Of a stretch of DNA of 64,000 nt, positions 39,601-45,013 are shown piece after piece. The notes under the pieces were generated by a model. It did no database searches and was not told the DNA's origin. It was given only the letters and a program-made list of their open reading frames with translations. The position numbers and the translations under genes are program-made. The DNA is from Geotrypetes seraphini (Eukaryota; Chordata; Amphibia; Gymnophiona; Dermophiidae). The stretch lies in the NCBI RefSeq assembly GCF_902459505.1, contig NC_047101.1, positions 14,668,705-14,732,704 on the forward strand. Reading direction: 5' to 3'. Each line of letters begins with the position of its first letter. Positions within the stretch are counted from its first letter, which is position 1.

Positions 39601-41927
39601 TAGATGAACCCCTTTCTTTTCAAATGCACAAAATTCACCCTGCCTTCTAACAACATAAAGCATTTGTTATAATCCATTAACCCAAAAGGATCCCAGACCA
39701 AGGCTATCCCCCCGTTCATCCTAAAGCATTTTTTTCCCCTTTTTTGGTGTGTTCTTACACAAATTCATCCTAGATAGCCTAACAACCGCATTCCTTCCTA
39801 GCGCATGGAAACATTTGATCATTTACTCTATCATCAAGGACCGAAAGGCAAGTCACTCTGATTGTTCTAACTACAGGCCAATAACGAACATCCCATTCTT
39901 GGCTAAATTGACCAAAAGGGTGTGTTTTAATCAAATCTCAGATTTCGTTGAAAAAAATCAAAATATTACACCCCAATCAGACAGAATTTTGTAAACATCA
40001 CTCAACAGAACATTCTCTACTAAGCCTAACAACTGCTGTTCTATATTTTCTTGACCATCAATCCATCATACTCGTTTCACTTGACCTATCAGCCGCATTC
40101 AATATTATCAATGACCAACTGCTTCTAAACAGATTATACTTGGTAGGTTTCAGTGACCATATTGAGATCTTTACGTCTGTTCCCATATCCCTTATTATGA
40201 AGACCACACACCATTTTAGTAGCCTTCCTCTGGACAGACTCCATCCTTTTTATATCTTTTGAAGGTGTGGTCTCCAGAATTGTACACAATATTCTAAATG
40301 ATGTCTCACCAGAGTCTTATACAGGGGACATCAATACCTCCTTTTTCCTACTGGCCATACCGCTTCCTGTGCATCCTAGCTTTCGCCTTCACCTTTTCAA
40401 CCTATTTTGCCATGTTAAGATTATCACATACTATCACACCCAAGTCCCACTTTTCTGTCATGCACATAAGTTCTTCACCCCCTAAACTACCGTTCCTTCG
40501 GGTTTTTGCAGCCCAATTGCATGACCTTGCATTTCTTAGCATTAATTTTAAGCTGCCAAATTTCAGACCATTCTTCAAGCTTCGCTAGATCTTTCTTCAT
40601 GTCGTTCACACCATCTGGAGTGTCTATTCTATTGCAGATTTTGGTATCATCTGCAAAGAGGCAAATCTTACCTGACAGCCCTTCAGCAATATCGCTTTTA
40701 AAAATGTTAAAAATAACAGGCCCAAGAGCAGAACCTTGAGGCACACCACTGGTAACGCCCCTTTCGTCAGAGCGATCTTCATTGACACTCTGACCCATCC
40801 CATCCCATCACATTGGGGACCATCCCAAGAGGCTCAATTTATTTATTAGACATCTTTCTTGAATAACTTGTGTGTAGAATAACTTGTAAGTCTCATGGCT
40901 GCATATCATTCTCTTCTTGGTTGAAACTGAGAACTTTTCAATGGCTCCTTGTACTGTTGCCACTGTACTAGCAGAGCTAACATTGGAAAGAATATGTTTA
41001 AAGGTAGCGAGAATGTAGAGAAGTAATGTAGGTTTAATACCTCCAGTAAAAACTAGACACTAATCCCCTGGATTCTATATATGGTGCTCAAATTTGGATA
41101 CAATGCAAGATACACATGCAGATCAATTGGATATTGGGTCAATTAACAAGCAATTATTGATTGCTAACAACCAATTATTGACATTAATTAGCACCAATTT
41201 GGATTTGCCTGCGCACTATTTTATGACTGAATGCCCAAATACCGTAGCGCACAACCTAAAAGATGGCATGGGCAGATCAGGAGTATTGTAAAGAGTTACA
41301 GCACAGTAATATAGAATTTGGGGGATCTGTGCCCAACTTTGGTTTCAGGATTTGCACCTGGTTTCAGCTGGTGTCCCAAGCTGGGTTCAGGAATCGGTGC
41401 TAAGCGTTGTCTACAGCAGTGGTTCCCAACCCTGTCCTGGAGGAACACCAGGCCAATTGGGTTTTCAGGCTAGCCCTAATGAATATGCATGAAGCAAATT
41501 TGCATGCCTATCACTTCCATCATATGCAAATCTCTCTCATGCATATTCATTAGGGCTAGCCTGAAAACCCGATTGGCCTGGTGTTCCTCCAGGACAGGGT
41601 TGGGAATCACTGGTCTACAGGCCATGTGTTGTTTTTTTCTGGTGCCAAATTTTGAGTGCTAGCTATAGAATTCTCCCCATGACTGGCTCATACTCTATTT
41701 TATTTATTTTTTAGGGCATAATAGATTACATCTTCTATTCTAAACCCCAGTTGAATGTATTAGCTACTCTTGGACCTCTGGATCATCACTGGCTAGTGGA
41801 AAACAACGTTAGCGGCTGTCCACATCCGCTCATTCCTTCAGACCACTTCTCTCTCTTTTCACAACTGGAACTTGTTTTGCCTTTCTTGCCTCTTGTGAAC
41901 GGCATCCATCTACCGAGCAGGAGGTAG
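455..41927 (+). CDS. CNOT6: CNOT6 gene body: CCR4-NOT deadenylase subunit 6 (coding exons 3' of the first ~37 codons)
   Basis: Spliced coding region of ten exons: 455-641, 4767-4852, 6155-6259, 6342-6410, 15300-15457, 20732-20886, 27448-27602, 34333-34563, 38071-38273 and 41715-41927. All junctions are GT-AG and keep frame. The product is a magnesium-dependent poly(A) 3'-5' exonuclease acting as a catalytic subunit of CCR4-NOT in mRNA decay. Residues about 39-130 form the leucine-rich repeats that bind the CAF1 (CNOT7/8) subunit; residues about 187-557 form the EEP nuclease domain. Catalytic-site residues by family knowledge are all seen: N195 (CYNVL), E240 (LQEVE), D412/N414 (CADLNS), D491 (IIDYIF) and H531 (SDHFS). 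CNOT6 rather than CNOT6L is indicated by GTAKR, KAIMQEILSCNADIVSLQ and VEYLSTGGVETNHKDF. The 5' coding end and promoter lie outside the window. Nothing suggests a pseudogene. Confidence 0.97.
660..1669. other. Intron sequence without recognised element
   Basis: AT-rich intronic DNA of CNOT6. Only weak, short ORFs are present and none resembles a protein family I know. Confidence 0.5.
1759..1808 (-). ncRNA. Hammerhead-ribozyme-like motif (type I), arm 1
   Basis: On the - strand: stem I 5' strand GGACCC, core CTGAGGA (1796-1802), short stem II AGA/TCT, GAAA, stem III CACGG-A-CCGTG, then UC and GGGTCC closing a perfect 6-bp stem I. Core order CUGANGA-GAAA-UH matches the family. The 1-nt loop of stem III is very short, as in motifs thought to work as dimers. 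Confidence 0.6.
1986..2035 (+). ncRNA. Hammerhead-ribozyme-like motif, arm 2
   Basis: Mirror copy of arm 1: CTGAGGA at 1992-1998, GAAA at 2012-2015, stem III CACGG-A-CCGTG and UC at 2027-2028. Stem I pairs 1986-1990 with 2030-2034. The first stem I pair (1991/2029) is C-A, so this copy is slightly decayed. Confidence 0.55.
2130..3457. other. Intron sequence without recognised element
   Basis: AT-rich CNOT6 intron. No LINE, SINE or TIR structure was recognised. Confidence 0.45.
3458..4366. mobile_element. GC-rich fold-back element with internal minisatellite (Harbinger-like?)
   Basis: Ends GGGCCTG / CAGGCCC flanked on both sides by TAA, which fits a TWA target duplication of PIF/Harbinger type. 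Several internal hairpins occur (for example GTCTAATCAG region, GCGGGCCGTG, AGGCCTTAG pairs). The middle has about 2.5 copies of a roughly 110-130 bp unit that contains GCTGGCAGGAGGGTGCCCAA and long C runs. It has no coding capacity. Confidence 0.55.
3808..4092. repeat. Minisatellite, unit about 110-130 bp, C-rich
   Basis: GCTGGCAGGAGGGTGCCCAA followed by CCTCCTGCCCGAAGACGC recurs near 3810, 3931 and 4052, separated by poly(C) and the phrase GACACTACCGACCG. The apparent proline-rich ORFs across it are products of the repeat. Confidence 0.8.
4367..4766. other. Intron, possible repeat tail then unique sequence
   Basis: A short AATAAAGAATTTTAAAAAAA stretch near 4494 looks like the tail of a retroposed sequence. 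The rest shows nothing recognisable up to the exon acceptor. Confidence 0.3.
4767..4852 (+). CDS. CNOT6: CNOT6 exon, LRR part 2 (residues 101-129)
   Basis: An 86-bp exon between ttaatag and gtatgc. It reads ELHLNNNLLRVIPFELGKLF then QLQTLGLK and completes the last LRR. It starts by finishing R100 and ends with one base of G129. It is too short and too split to be found as an open reading frame. Confidence 0.96.
4853..6154. other. Intron without recognised element
   Basis: Pyrimidine-rich near 5260-5510. The 129-codon ORF over it has no recognisable domain and is judged fortuitous. Confidence 0.4.
6155..6259 (+). CDS. CNOT6: CNOT6 exon (residues 129-164, LRR to EEP linker)
   Basis: The acceptor is ctcctag and the donor is agaa|gtaagt. 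It encodes NPLAHDILELYQEPDGTRRL followed by LNYLLDNLAGTAKR. An internal gcag|gtactg at 6244 could be an alternative donor, but the used one is a perfect consensus and gives the CNOT6-type GTAKR segment. Confidence 0.94.
6342..6410 (+). CDS. CNOT6: CNOT6 exon (residues 164-187, linker)
   Basis: A 69-bp exon only 82 bases after the previous one, between gtttcag and gtaagt. It encodes SSEQPPPRSWIMLQEPDRTR followed by PI. This proline-rich linker joins the LRRs to the nuclease domain and matches CNOT6. Confidence 0.95.
   Translation, partial: FHLNSHLQDLGLCYKSLIGQGQ
6777..7446. mobile_element. hAT-like non-autonomous element
   Basis: TIRs CAGTGTCTCTCAAACT and, at the right, AGTTTGAGAGACTCTG. Flanks ctctactg and ctctacca are an imperfect 8-bp target-site duplication. 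Length 670 bp, AT-rich interior, no transposase seen. Confidence 0.75.
7455..7675. mobile_element. Fold-back MITE
   Basis: Inverted arms GCACCAGTGTAAGCTGCATA and its near-exact reverse complement ending GCAGCTTACACCGGTGC enclose about 150 bp that holds AAGGTCT-type inner repeats. Class unknown; it directly abuts the hAT-like element. Confidence 0.6.
8791..9790 (-). mobile_element. L2-like LINE, 3' part
   Basis: Minus-strand fragments encode L2-type reverse transcriptase C-terminal sequence: MKDHKLKLNPDKTNFILLKN and, after frame breaks, QTIQNTVLRLVYSLKKFDHI and LPIQARLHLKFYCLLFKAI. The + strand begins with ATTACATTACATTAGGG, the 3' tail of the element. Truncated and frameshifted. Confidence 0.8.
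9805..10090. repeat. Old interspersed repeat, unclassified
   Basis: The phrase GCAACGCTGTACAGAGCCAC followed by AGACAGTCCCTGCTCAAA is typical of ancient tetrapod LINE 3' remnants (L3/CR1 type). The assignment is from memory of that phrase. Confidence 0.35.
10412..10868 (-). mobile_element. L2-like LINE 3' end with (ATT)n tail
   Basis: On the + strand it starts with TAATAATAATAATAATAAC then CTTTATTCTTGTATACCGC, the reverse of an L2-like 3' end. No coding remains are long enough to read. Confidence 0.6.
10869..12160. other. Intron without clear element
   Basis: Mixed intronic sequence; parts probably belong to old repeats but none was identified. Confidence 0.35.
12170..12310 (+). mobile_element. 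CR1 LINE fragment
   Basis: The phrase LGLFYLEER then GDMIEVCKIL is the CR1 ORF2 C-terminal block, interrupted by a stop. A short relic. Confidence 0.55.
12960..14171 (-). mobile_element. Tc1-like DNA transposon, degenerate
   Basis: Flanked by TA (12958-12959 and 14172-14173) with TIRs close to CACAGTCGAGTCACATTATG on the left and CATAATAATGTGACTTGACC on the right. The transposase is on the - strand: GGGSVMVWGMFSWYGMGPLI (around 13400-13460), then LTQIEHIWDHLDQHVQQLDP near 13140-13190, which are the Tc1 DDE-domain blocks. The start region MAVMGKKHD lies near 14030. Several frame changes between blocks show it is inactive. Length 1212 bp. Confidence 0.9.
14174..15299. other. Intron, with a LINE-like 3' tail near 14800-14860
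   Basis: TGTAAACTGTTTAGTTCTG followed by (AAAT)n around 14808-14858 resembles the 3' end of an L2-like element. The remainder is unremarkable up to the exon acceptor. Confidence 0.35.
15300..15457 (+). CDS. CNOT6: CNOT6 exon, start of EEP nuclease domain (residues 187-239)
   Basis: The acceptor is gttctgcag, the donor is cag|gtaaga, leaving in phase 0. It encodes LFSVMCYNVLCDKYATRQLY and onward to ADIVSLQ. N195 of CYNVL is an active-site residue. The preceding intron is about 8.9 kb and filled with repeats. Confidence 0.97.
15620..16035 (-). mobile_element. L1-clade LINE, 5'-truncated insertion
   Basis: A T-run at the + strand start (the poly(A) tail of a - strand copy) and an exact 14-bp target duplication ataccatagattct at 15606-15619 and 16036-16049. 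The - strand reads WWNSV..VFKMERALAVQKGY then FKDVWGPF, the L1 ORF2 C-terminal pattern. Confidence 0.8.
16357..17038. mobile_element. GC/CpG-rich palindromic TIR element
   Basis: Ends TACCGTATTTTCACCCATAT and ATATGCGTGAAAATACGGTA, with subterminal GCGCGC-rich repeats. The interior is itself an inverted repeat centred near 16690: GACCGCTCGCACCCCCAC units on the left answer GTGGGGGTGCGAGCGGTCC units on the right. About 680 bp, TA-type duplication likely. No transposase. Confidence 0.7.
17039..17435 (-). mobile_element. CR1-like LINE fragment
   Basis: The - strand reads RFKTNQRKYFFTQHAIKFWN LLPKNV-type sequence, the CR1 3' block, with adjacent phrase GTGGCCAACCTAGGCCACAAG common in tetrapod CR1/L3 3' ends. 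Confidence 0.7.
17818..17890. repeat. Small palindrome related to the fold-back MITE cores
   Basis: ATGAGATTGATTTGCA is answered by ATGCAAATCAATCTCGT. The same core architecture occurs in the palindromic MITEs at 26424, 31318, 41415 and 57841; this copy looks partial. Confidence 0.5.
18200..18630. mobile_element. Fold-back MITE, Harbinger-like style
   Basis: Starts near CCTGATTCTAATACAGT and ends TTTATAGAATTTGGCC, with many internal inverted words such as AGGTGCC/GGCACCT and GGCATCG/CGATGCC. The ends are degraded. Confidence 0.5.
19195..19800 (-). mobile_element. CR1-like LINE fragment, RT N-terminal part
   Basis: The - strand reads VMPIFKKGSK near 19552-19580, the conserved CR1 motif before the reverse transcriptase. 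Flanking phrases match the usual CR1 order. Old and frameshifted. Confidence 0.6.
19801..20731. other. Intron without clear element
   Basis: No conserved protein or repeat end was recognised. Confidence 0.4.
20732..20886 (+). CDS. CNOT6: CNOT6 exon, EEP domain with catalytic E240 (residues 240-291)
   Basis: The acceptor is ttgttttccag and the donor gaaaa|gtaagg. Its first codon is the catalytic glutamate of LQEVE. It continues through YYSFFLAELKERGYDGFFSP and ends at CAIFFKTEK. Confidence 0.97.
21262..21873 (+). mobile_element. CR1 LINE 3' end (subfamily with FFFKG motif)
   Basis: Reads VIMPLYRPMVRPHLEYCVQF, LESVQRMATRMVSGLKDLPY and FFTERVVDRWNSLPLQVIEA in one uninterrupted frame to a TAG at 21801-21803, then the 3' tail ending TATTTCTATGTTTCTA. 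5'-truncated but the retained part is open, so this is a young copy. Its sister copy is at 61225. Confidence 0.9.
22730..23095. repeat. Unclassified intronic repeat-like block
   Basis: Contains the inverted words CTGCCAGCTGAGCC / GGCTGAGCTGGCAG near 22797 and 22833. No end signature could be assigned. Confidence 0.3.
23105..23290 (-). mobile_element. tRNA-derived SINE, partial
   Basis: On the - strand the head reads GTGTGGCGTAGTGGTTAGAG (A-box-like) and GGTTCAAACCC (B box), followed by the body found also at 28310 and 60878. This is a SINE, not a tRNA gene. Confidence 0.8.
23483..24078 (-). mobile_element. L1-clade LINE, 5'-truncated, inserted in an L2-like LINE
   Basis: Exact 14-bp target duplication aagaaatgcttttc (23469-23482 and 24079-24092) and a T-run at the + strand start. 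The - strand ORF of 98 codons reads AARLLLAAHWKQSFPPGRTH and FFKVWDPYIRW, the L1 ORF2 C-terminus. Confidence 0.85.
24093..24285 (+). mobile_element. L2-like LINE, first piece
   Basis: Reads LWKLRTIKKYFDEASFRLLV and VVQNTAVRLIYGFKK, the L2 ORF2 block after the reverse transcriptase. The upstream part of the same LINE lies before 23469; the downstream part resumes near 25535. Confidence 0.8.
24286..25218. other. Composite insert between two halves of an L2-like LINE
   Basis: The L2 frame stops at 24285 and resumes near 25535, flanked by similar words ttaaaaaaaatggg and ttaaaaaatggg. The inserted sequence contains the 290-bp hammerhead element at its 3' side; the rest is unrecognised and probably non-coding. 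Confidence 0.45.
25219..25508 (+). mobile_element. 290-bp Penelope-like solo element with hammerhead motif
   Basis: Bounded by an exact 13-bp direct repeat tattatctataga at 25206-25218 and 25509-25521. It holds a hammerhead-like motif at 25298-25346, three copies of TATGTGGATG and an AATAAA near its 3' end. No protein is encoded. Confidence 0.6.
25298..25346 (+). ncRNA. Hammerhead-ribozyme-like motif
   Basis: Stem I GGGACCC / GGGCCC (one mismatch), core CTGAAGA (25305-25311), stem II GAC-TTTTT-GTC with one extra A before it, GAAA (25324-25327), stem III with one mismatch, then UU as the cleavage dinucleotide. Overall fold is intact enough to test. Confidence 0.5.
25535..26045 (+). mobile_element. 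L2-like LINE, second piece and 3' end
   Basis: Reads LHWLPVESRVMFKFSCICSK, FSFQAAKLNTWLGKMM and FRKLLKTQLFVFSAF, then TAA and a tail with GTATGGCAGCATATAAATAAATG. Continues the piece at 24093. Confidence 0.8.
26194..26406. mobile_element. hAT-like MITE
   Basis: TIRs CAGGGGTGTCCAACC and GGTTGGACATCCCTG with an exact 8-bp target duplication atctaaac (26186-26193, 26407-26414). 213 bp, non-coding. Confidence 0.9.
26424..26617. mobile_element. Palindromic hAT-like MITE (family P1)
   Basis: Almost perfect palindrome: CAGGGCTGCCCAAGTCCGGT to ACCGGACTTGGGCAGCCCTG, with an asymmetric centre. Imperfect 8-bp duplication gtctatat / gtctattt. It sits 17 bp from the previous hAT-like MITE. Confidence 0.85.
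26640..27447. other. Intron without clear element
   Basis: Nothing recognised upstream of the CNOT6 exon. Confidence 0.4.
27448..27602 (+). CDS. CNOT6: CNOT6 exon, EEP domain (residues 291-343)
   Basis: The acceptor is cttctaag and the donor tcat|gtaagc. It encodes FTLVQKHTVEFNQLAMANSE through GVAVLLEVRKELIEIS. Its last base joins the next exon to make S343. Confidence 0.96.
28130..28185 (-). ncRNA. Degenerate hammerhead-like motif
   Basis: On the - strand: CTGAGGC (28170-28176) where the core would be CTGANGA, then a stem II region, CGAAA and a CACA/TGTG stem III. One core base deviates, so activity is doubtful. Confidence 0.35.
28310..28555 (-). mobile_element. tRNA-derived SINE, near full length
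   Basis: On the - strand: head TGTGTGGCGCGGTGGTTGAA, B box GGGTTCAAACCCC, body with GACCCTGGGCAAGTCACTTA and 3' part ending near TATATAAAATCC. Same family as 60878 and 23105. Confidence 0.9.
28608..28776. mobile_element. Harbinger-like fold-back MITE
   Basis: TIRs GGGCTCCTTTTACGAAGC and GCTTCGTAAAAGGAGCCC flanked by TAA on both sides, the TWA duplication of PIF/Harbinger elements. Internal hairpin words TAGCGCGC and GCGGTAGC. Confidence 0.85.
28777..28880. repeat. Partial MITE related to the one at 44876
   Basis: Shares GACACCCATAGGAATATAAT-type and GCTAACACACTTAGCACC-type words with the CNOT6 3'UTR element and ends TTGAATTCCCTCCC. The left end is missing. Confidence 0.6.
28899..29597. mobile_element. 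699-bp TIR element
   Basis: TIRs GGGCTAGATTCACAAA and TTTGTGAATCTAGCCC. CpG-rich interior with repeated ATCTCTCCTGCC words and no ORF of note. Harbinger-like by its GGG ends, but the flanks do not give a clear duplication. Confidence 0.75.
30087..30961. mobile_element. hAT-like element, 875 bp
   Basis: TIRs CAGTGTTTTTCAACC and GGTTGAAGAGCACTG with an exact 8-bp target duplication ttctagac (30079-30086, 30962-30969). The subterminal word GGACCGGC(A/G)GTTGAAGA recurs at least four times. No transposase is readable. Confidence 0.9.
31318..31511. mobile_element. Palindromic hAT-like MITE (family P1)
   Basis: Same family as 26424: CAGGGCTGCCCAAGTCTGGT to the right end TTGGGTAGCCCTG. Imperfect duplication gtctagaa / gtttagaa. 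Contains ATTTGCAT near its centre. Confidence 0.85.
31563..32010. mobile_element. MITE family M, copy B
   Basis: Left end TTTTTTCCAGTAGATAGGCG then GACATTCTAGAC; right end GTCTAGAATGTCCTACCTAT then CTATTGGAAAAG. Adjacent to copy A and in part its inverted repeat. Confidence 0.55.
32415..32500 (+). mobile_element. CR1 3' tail relic
   Basis: Phrase GGACTGCTGGGCATGATGG then TCTGACCCAGCAGCGGC and ending TTATGTTCTTA matches the 3' end of the full CR1 copy at 49320-49400. Confidence 0.75.
32501..33320. other. Intron, possible LINE 3' remnant then unrecognised
   Basis: Sequence near 32510-32580 with CCATGGATAAAGGCGG resembles reversed L2-like 3' ends, weakly. Nothing else recognised. Confidence 0.3.
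33322..33785. mobile_element. Partial TIR element with C-rich interior
   Basis: Left end ACCGTATTTTTCGCTCTGTA then AGACGCAC is a terminal signature widespread in vertebrate DNA transposons. The right end is not visible. Poly(C) runs near 33490-33620. The 179-codon - strand ORF is low complexity. Confidence 0.5.
34333..34563 (+). CDS. CNOT6: CNOT6 exon, EEP domain with D412/N414 (residues 343-420)
   Basis: The acceptor is tatttgcag and the donor tcag|gtgcta, a weaker but usable GT. It encodes EKPYHGTEKQLILVANAHMH and ends in LVLCADLNSLPDS. The segment KASRLFKPGVSGEHG is the least conserved part compared with human CNOT6, as expected for this surface loop. Confidence 0.96.
35288..36475 (-). 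mobile_element. L2-like LINE, RT and 3' part
   Basis: - strand: LFNLYIASLGTYLEQLNISY followed by SYADDITILLP, the reverse transcriptase YADD catalytic box, then MKNHKLKLNLDKTKFLLLEP, and further 3' LISNLLISAPNYRTFRREIK. The + strand begins with ATTACATTACATTAG, the same 3' end as 8791. Frameshifts present. Confidence 0.85.
36478..37700 (-). mobile_element. CR1 LINE, long degenerate copy
   Basis: - strand pieces in order: GDHSEKRDVFRGVPQGSVLG and CLFGDDTKICNRVDTLDGVN (reverse transcriptase; GDD in place of the usual ADD), ILMPLYKTLVRSHLEYCVQF, then the 3' tail ATGATGGCAGATAAAGGCC. Several frameshifts. Confidence 0.85.
38071..38273 (+). CDS. CNOT6: CNOT6 exon, EEP domain (residues 420-487)
   Basis: The acceptor is caaaatag and the donor aag|gtaggt. 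It encodes VVEYLSTGGVETNHKDFKEL and ends in YTNYTFDFK. The segment SCGGKNGPTSGRITHGF is the variable poly(A)-proximal loop. Confidence 0.96.
39400..40150 (+). mobile_element. L2-like LINE, RT N-terminal part
   Basis: Reads SDCSNYRPITNIPFLAKLTK, ISDFVEKNQNITPQSD, then in another frame HHSTEHSLLSLTTAVLYFLD and LVSLDLSAAFNIINDQLLLN. These are reverse transcriptase blocks, with one frameshift between them. The copy ends abruptly at a CR1 fragment. Confidence 0.85.
40155..40815 (-). mobile_element. CR1 LINE fragment
   Basis: - strand ORF reads GVTSGVPQGSALGPVIFNIF, LFADDTKICNRIDTPDGVND and LKINAKKCKVMQLGCKNP, the CR1 reverse transcriptase with ADD. Closely related to the copy at 36478. Confidence 0.88.
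40816..41400. other. Intron without clear element
   Basis: Nothing recognised between the CR1 fragment and the palindromic MITE. Confidence 0.35.
41415..41613. mobile_element. Palindromic hAT-like MITE (family P2)
   Basis: CAGTGGTTCCCAACCCTGTC on the left and GACAGGGTTGGGAATCACTG on the right. Centre holds ATTTGCAT and ATGCAAAT. It lies about 100 bp upstream of the last CNOT6 exon. Confidence 0.85.
41715..41927 (+). CDS. CNOT6: CNOT6 last coding exon with D491, H531 and stop (residues 488-557)
   Basis: The acceptor is attttttag. The exon starts GIIDYIFYSKPQLNVLATLG, contains SDHFSLFSQLE and ends HLPSRR with TAG at 41925-41927. D491 and H531 complete the EEP active site. The 3'UTR follows directly. 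Confidence 0.97.
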   Translation, partial: GIIDYIFYSKPQLNVLATLGPLDHHWLVENNVSGCPHPLIPSDHFSLFSQLELVLPFLPLVNGIHLPSRR

Positions 41928-42828
41928 TAAATTACAGTTGGAACAATTTGTTCCTTCATAAACTCTGTACATTTTGTAAAATATGAATATAGAGGAGTGA
42001 GATAAGGCCAACAGGGAATATTTTCTTAATTTTGAATTGAATTATTTGATAAAGACACAGTGGAAGCCAGGTGCTATCAACAGACAATAAAATTCTGAGC
42101 CCCAAACATGCTTTATACTGTTAAGATTGGTGCATGTGTAGCATTCTGGAATTTTTCCAATTAAACTTCCTGTTTCTTCTATCAGATGTAATAACTTCAT
42201 GCCTTGAAGCAGAGGAATTGTTAAAACAGTTATTTACTCTTTGCACAGAAGACCTGTAGCACTATTTTGAGGCCAGTAGTAAGAGACCTGCTTCTGTACT
42301 TCACTCCCTGCTTTTTCAGACTTGTTTGTAAAGTATAGAATTAGAATTTAGCCTTTTATGGATTGTATATGAACCACAAAAGAACTGATTTATGAGATTT
42401 TGTACTTTAAAGAAATCACATTCGGGGAAATGATTGTATTGTAAACTTGAGGCTAAATTTTTATCTGTTTTCATGTATTGTAAAGGCCAGCTTATGAAAA
42501 GTTGCTTGGGTTTTTTCTGTTGATAATTTGCACTGTTTGGGGTGTTTGAGCCCTTTGTACTGCTTTTCTTTTAAATTGAGAACATCACCTTTTAAGTCAC
42601 ATGTTAAACTCCCCAAACTGGCTTTCACTAAAGACAAGAGTGCACTTTGCCAGTAGTTTAAATGTTTTTCGATTTTTCCATTTATCATTGAACCTTGCTG
42701 AAAGGATGTACCGTAGTTATTTCACAGGTTTGAAGATTTACAGGAAAAAAAAAAAGTCAGTGTTTCTCAATGCTGAATAGGAATGACTATATGCAGGTTT
42801 TTGATATCTGCTTTTAAAACACATTTAG

Positions 42829-42902
42829 GGGGCAAATTCACGGGGCAATAAATGGCTTAGCGCACACTAAATCGGTTAGCGTCCATTGATGAATTCCCCC
42901 TT
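42829..42902. mobile_element. Short MITE in the CNOT6 3'UTR
   Basis: GGGGGCAAATTCACGGGGC on the left and TTGATGAATTCCCCC on the right, with TTA/TTT flanks. Related by its ends to the element at 44876. Confidence 0.6.
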
Positions 42903-44875
42903 TAATCCAGTTTCCATTGTGCTTATTTTGTTCTCAAATAGCACTGCCTGTGCACATGGAAAAAACCTAAGCATCATCTTTTATTGTATATGTGTGTGTT
43001 TTTTTTAATACTGTTTATATTTGTGAAAATTTTATGCAGATACTTTTGTATAAGCTGTGGCATTTCTTTTCTTTGTGAAAACATTGAATATAACATTTTT
43101 GGGACAGTGGATACTCGGCTCCTAACTGTTCGTGTCCAAGCACTGCTGCTTTGTATCATTGCCCACTGCCGTTCTTTCACTATGAAATGCTACTATCATG
43201 TGAAACAGATTTTCGTTCAAGTCTGTTGTCCAGCCTCTAGGAGGGAAGCATTCCTTGAATTCTTAACAATAGTCTGTTATGAAGCAGTGCAAATTAAAAA
43301 TAGATTAGTTTTTCAATAATGGTCCCTTAGACAATTCTTCAGATCATTTTAAAGTGGCCAAGTCTCTTGTTTTAATGTGTCAAACAAAACTGAAGTTCTA
43401 TTAAACCCTCTAGTATAATCATAGTGCCATTAATAGAATGTTATAAAGCCAACTAAAAAATACCTTGTATTTTTTTTTTCTTTTGTCCTTAAAAAGGGGG
43501 ATACTTTATCCTATAGCAGTATGCTTTTAAGATATCAGTGAAGTGGTAATGTTCCTTATTGTAGCTGCTTTTGTTTCATCTGCAGGCAGGGAAGCAAAAG
43601 GAAACTTAAAGAGTATTAAGATAAAACATTCTGAATGTCATAAATGATTTTTTTTTATACATAGAATGGGTCGTTGCAAATAATGACTTTAAATTTTATG
43701 AAAAATTTTTGTCAGCACTTAGACGTGTTTAAAAAAACCATACTGTTTTTAAATTTAAATAAAAGTAAAATTGCAAACAGAATTCATACTGACAAAAAAA
43801 AGGTTTGTGTGTTGTTAAATTTCCGAAGAAAATTTCTTGATCTTGAATCCTTGTCTGGGACCTGACTTTTATTTCTTTCTGTTTTAGTTTGTGCGTATAC
43901 CAAATGTGTCCAGTTTATAATCAGTACATTGAGTTACTGGTAATATTGATGTAGAAACATAGTTAATTTTTGTGAAGTGTGAATAAAATATGTTTACTAA
44001 TGTTTTCCTTAAATGTGCTGGTACTGTGCATCATGACAATTTTCAGTGATAGGTTAGCTTTGTCAAACCGAGTAAACTGTTTTGTTGTCTGGATTATGAA
44101 AACATCCAGAAAGGTGTTGGACTGGGGTTTTTTTTAATTATTATTTTTTATAAGAGGAGGGTGAAGCACTATATTTCATTCCTATTAGCTGGAGAACAAT
44201 ATAGTTAAATAGATGTTTGAGTGCACTTGTTAAACTCTTAAGGTTTGAGCTTTACTTATGTTTTTGCCTGGTTTTGTTATGAATTTGAGTAATATTTGCA
44301 TTTGTAGCAGCATGGTAAAATCTTCTACTGTTCTTGCCTGGACTGTACAAAAGAGAAATCCATGTGGCTCATTTGTAATTTTTCCATTTTTTGGTAAAGA
44401 AATGGGATTAAGGGCACAGATCGCCAGTTGCAAAGCTGTGGGATCCAGGCACAGTGAGAATATGCATATTTCAGTGGAAAGACACCAAAATACATGAGGC
44501 TATAATTTTGCAAGACACTACCTGCCTTTTAAAAAAAAATTTATGTTTTGTAATATGAAGCTAACCCAAAATATAACTTAAAACCATACATTTTTGACAA
44601 ACTTGCAATAAAAAAGCGCCTATTTTATAACTGTGGATTTTTGCTTTAAAAACTGGCTGTTTTTTTCATAAATTGCAAAGAATATAATTATTTATTAAAT
44701 GTGGTGTTGACTTAACATATAGTCAGTTCTTGTTGTAAGTGTGCACACTTAAACATTGCAGAGTAAAATTTAGGGTACAGTTTGTTACGTTGAGGCATTA
44801 ATTACCTTTGTAAAATACTGTAACCTTGGTGCTTCTCAGTTTGCCACCTCAATGGCAGTTATTTTCACATCCACT

Positions 44876-45013
44876 GAGGGGGGCGGGGGGAAGAATTCAT
44901 GAAAGCGTGTTAAGCATGTTAGTGCGTGCTAACCATTAAAGACGCCCATAGGAATGTAACGAGTGTTGTTAGCGGGTGCTAACACACTTGATGCCCTTTC
45001 ACGAATTCCCCCC
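44876..45013. mobile_element. MITE in the CNOT6 3'UTR
   Basis: Starts GAGGGGGGCGGGGGGAAG then AATTCATGAAAG and ends CTTTCACGAATTCCCCCC. Inner words GTGTTAAGCATGTTAGTG and GCTAACACACTTGATGCC pair. Related copy at 28777. Confidence 0.7.

Noticed and set aside
455-41927. CNOT6L instead of CNOT6
   Set aside because: GTAKR, KAIMQEILSCNADIVSLQ and the STGGVETNHKDF segment match CNOT6; CNOT6L differs at these places.
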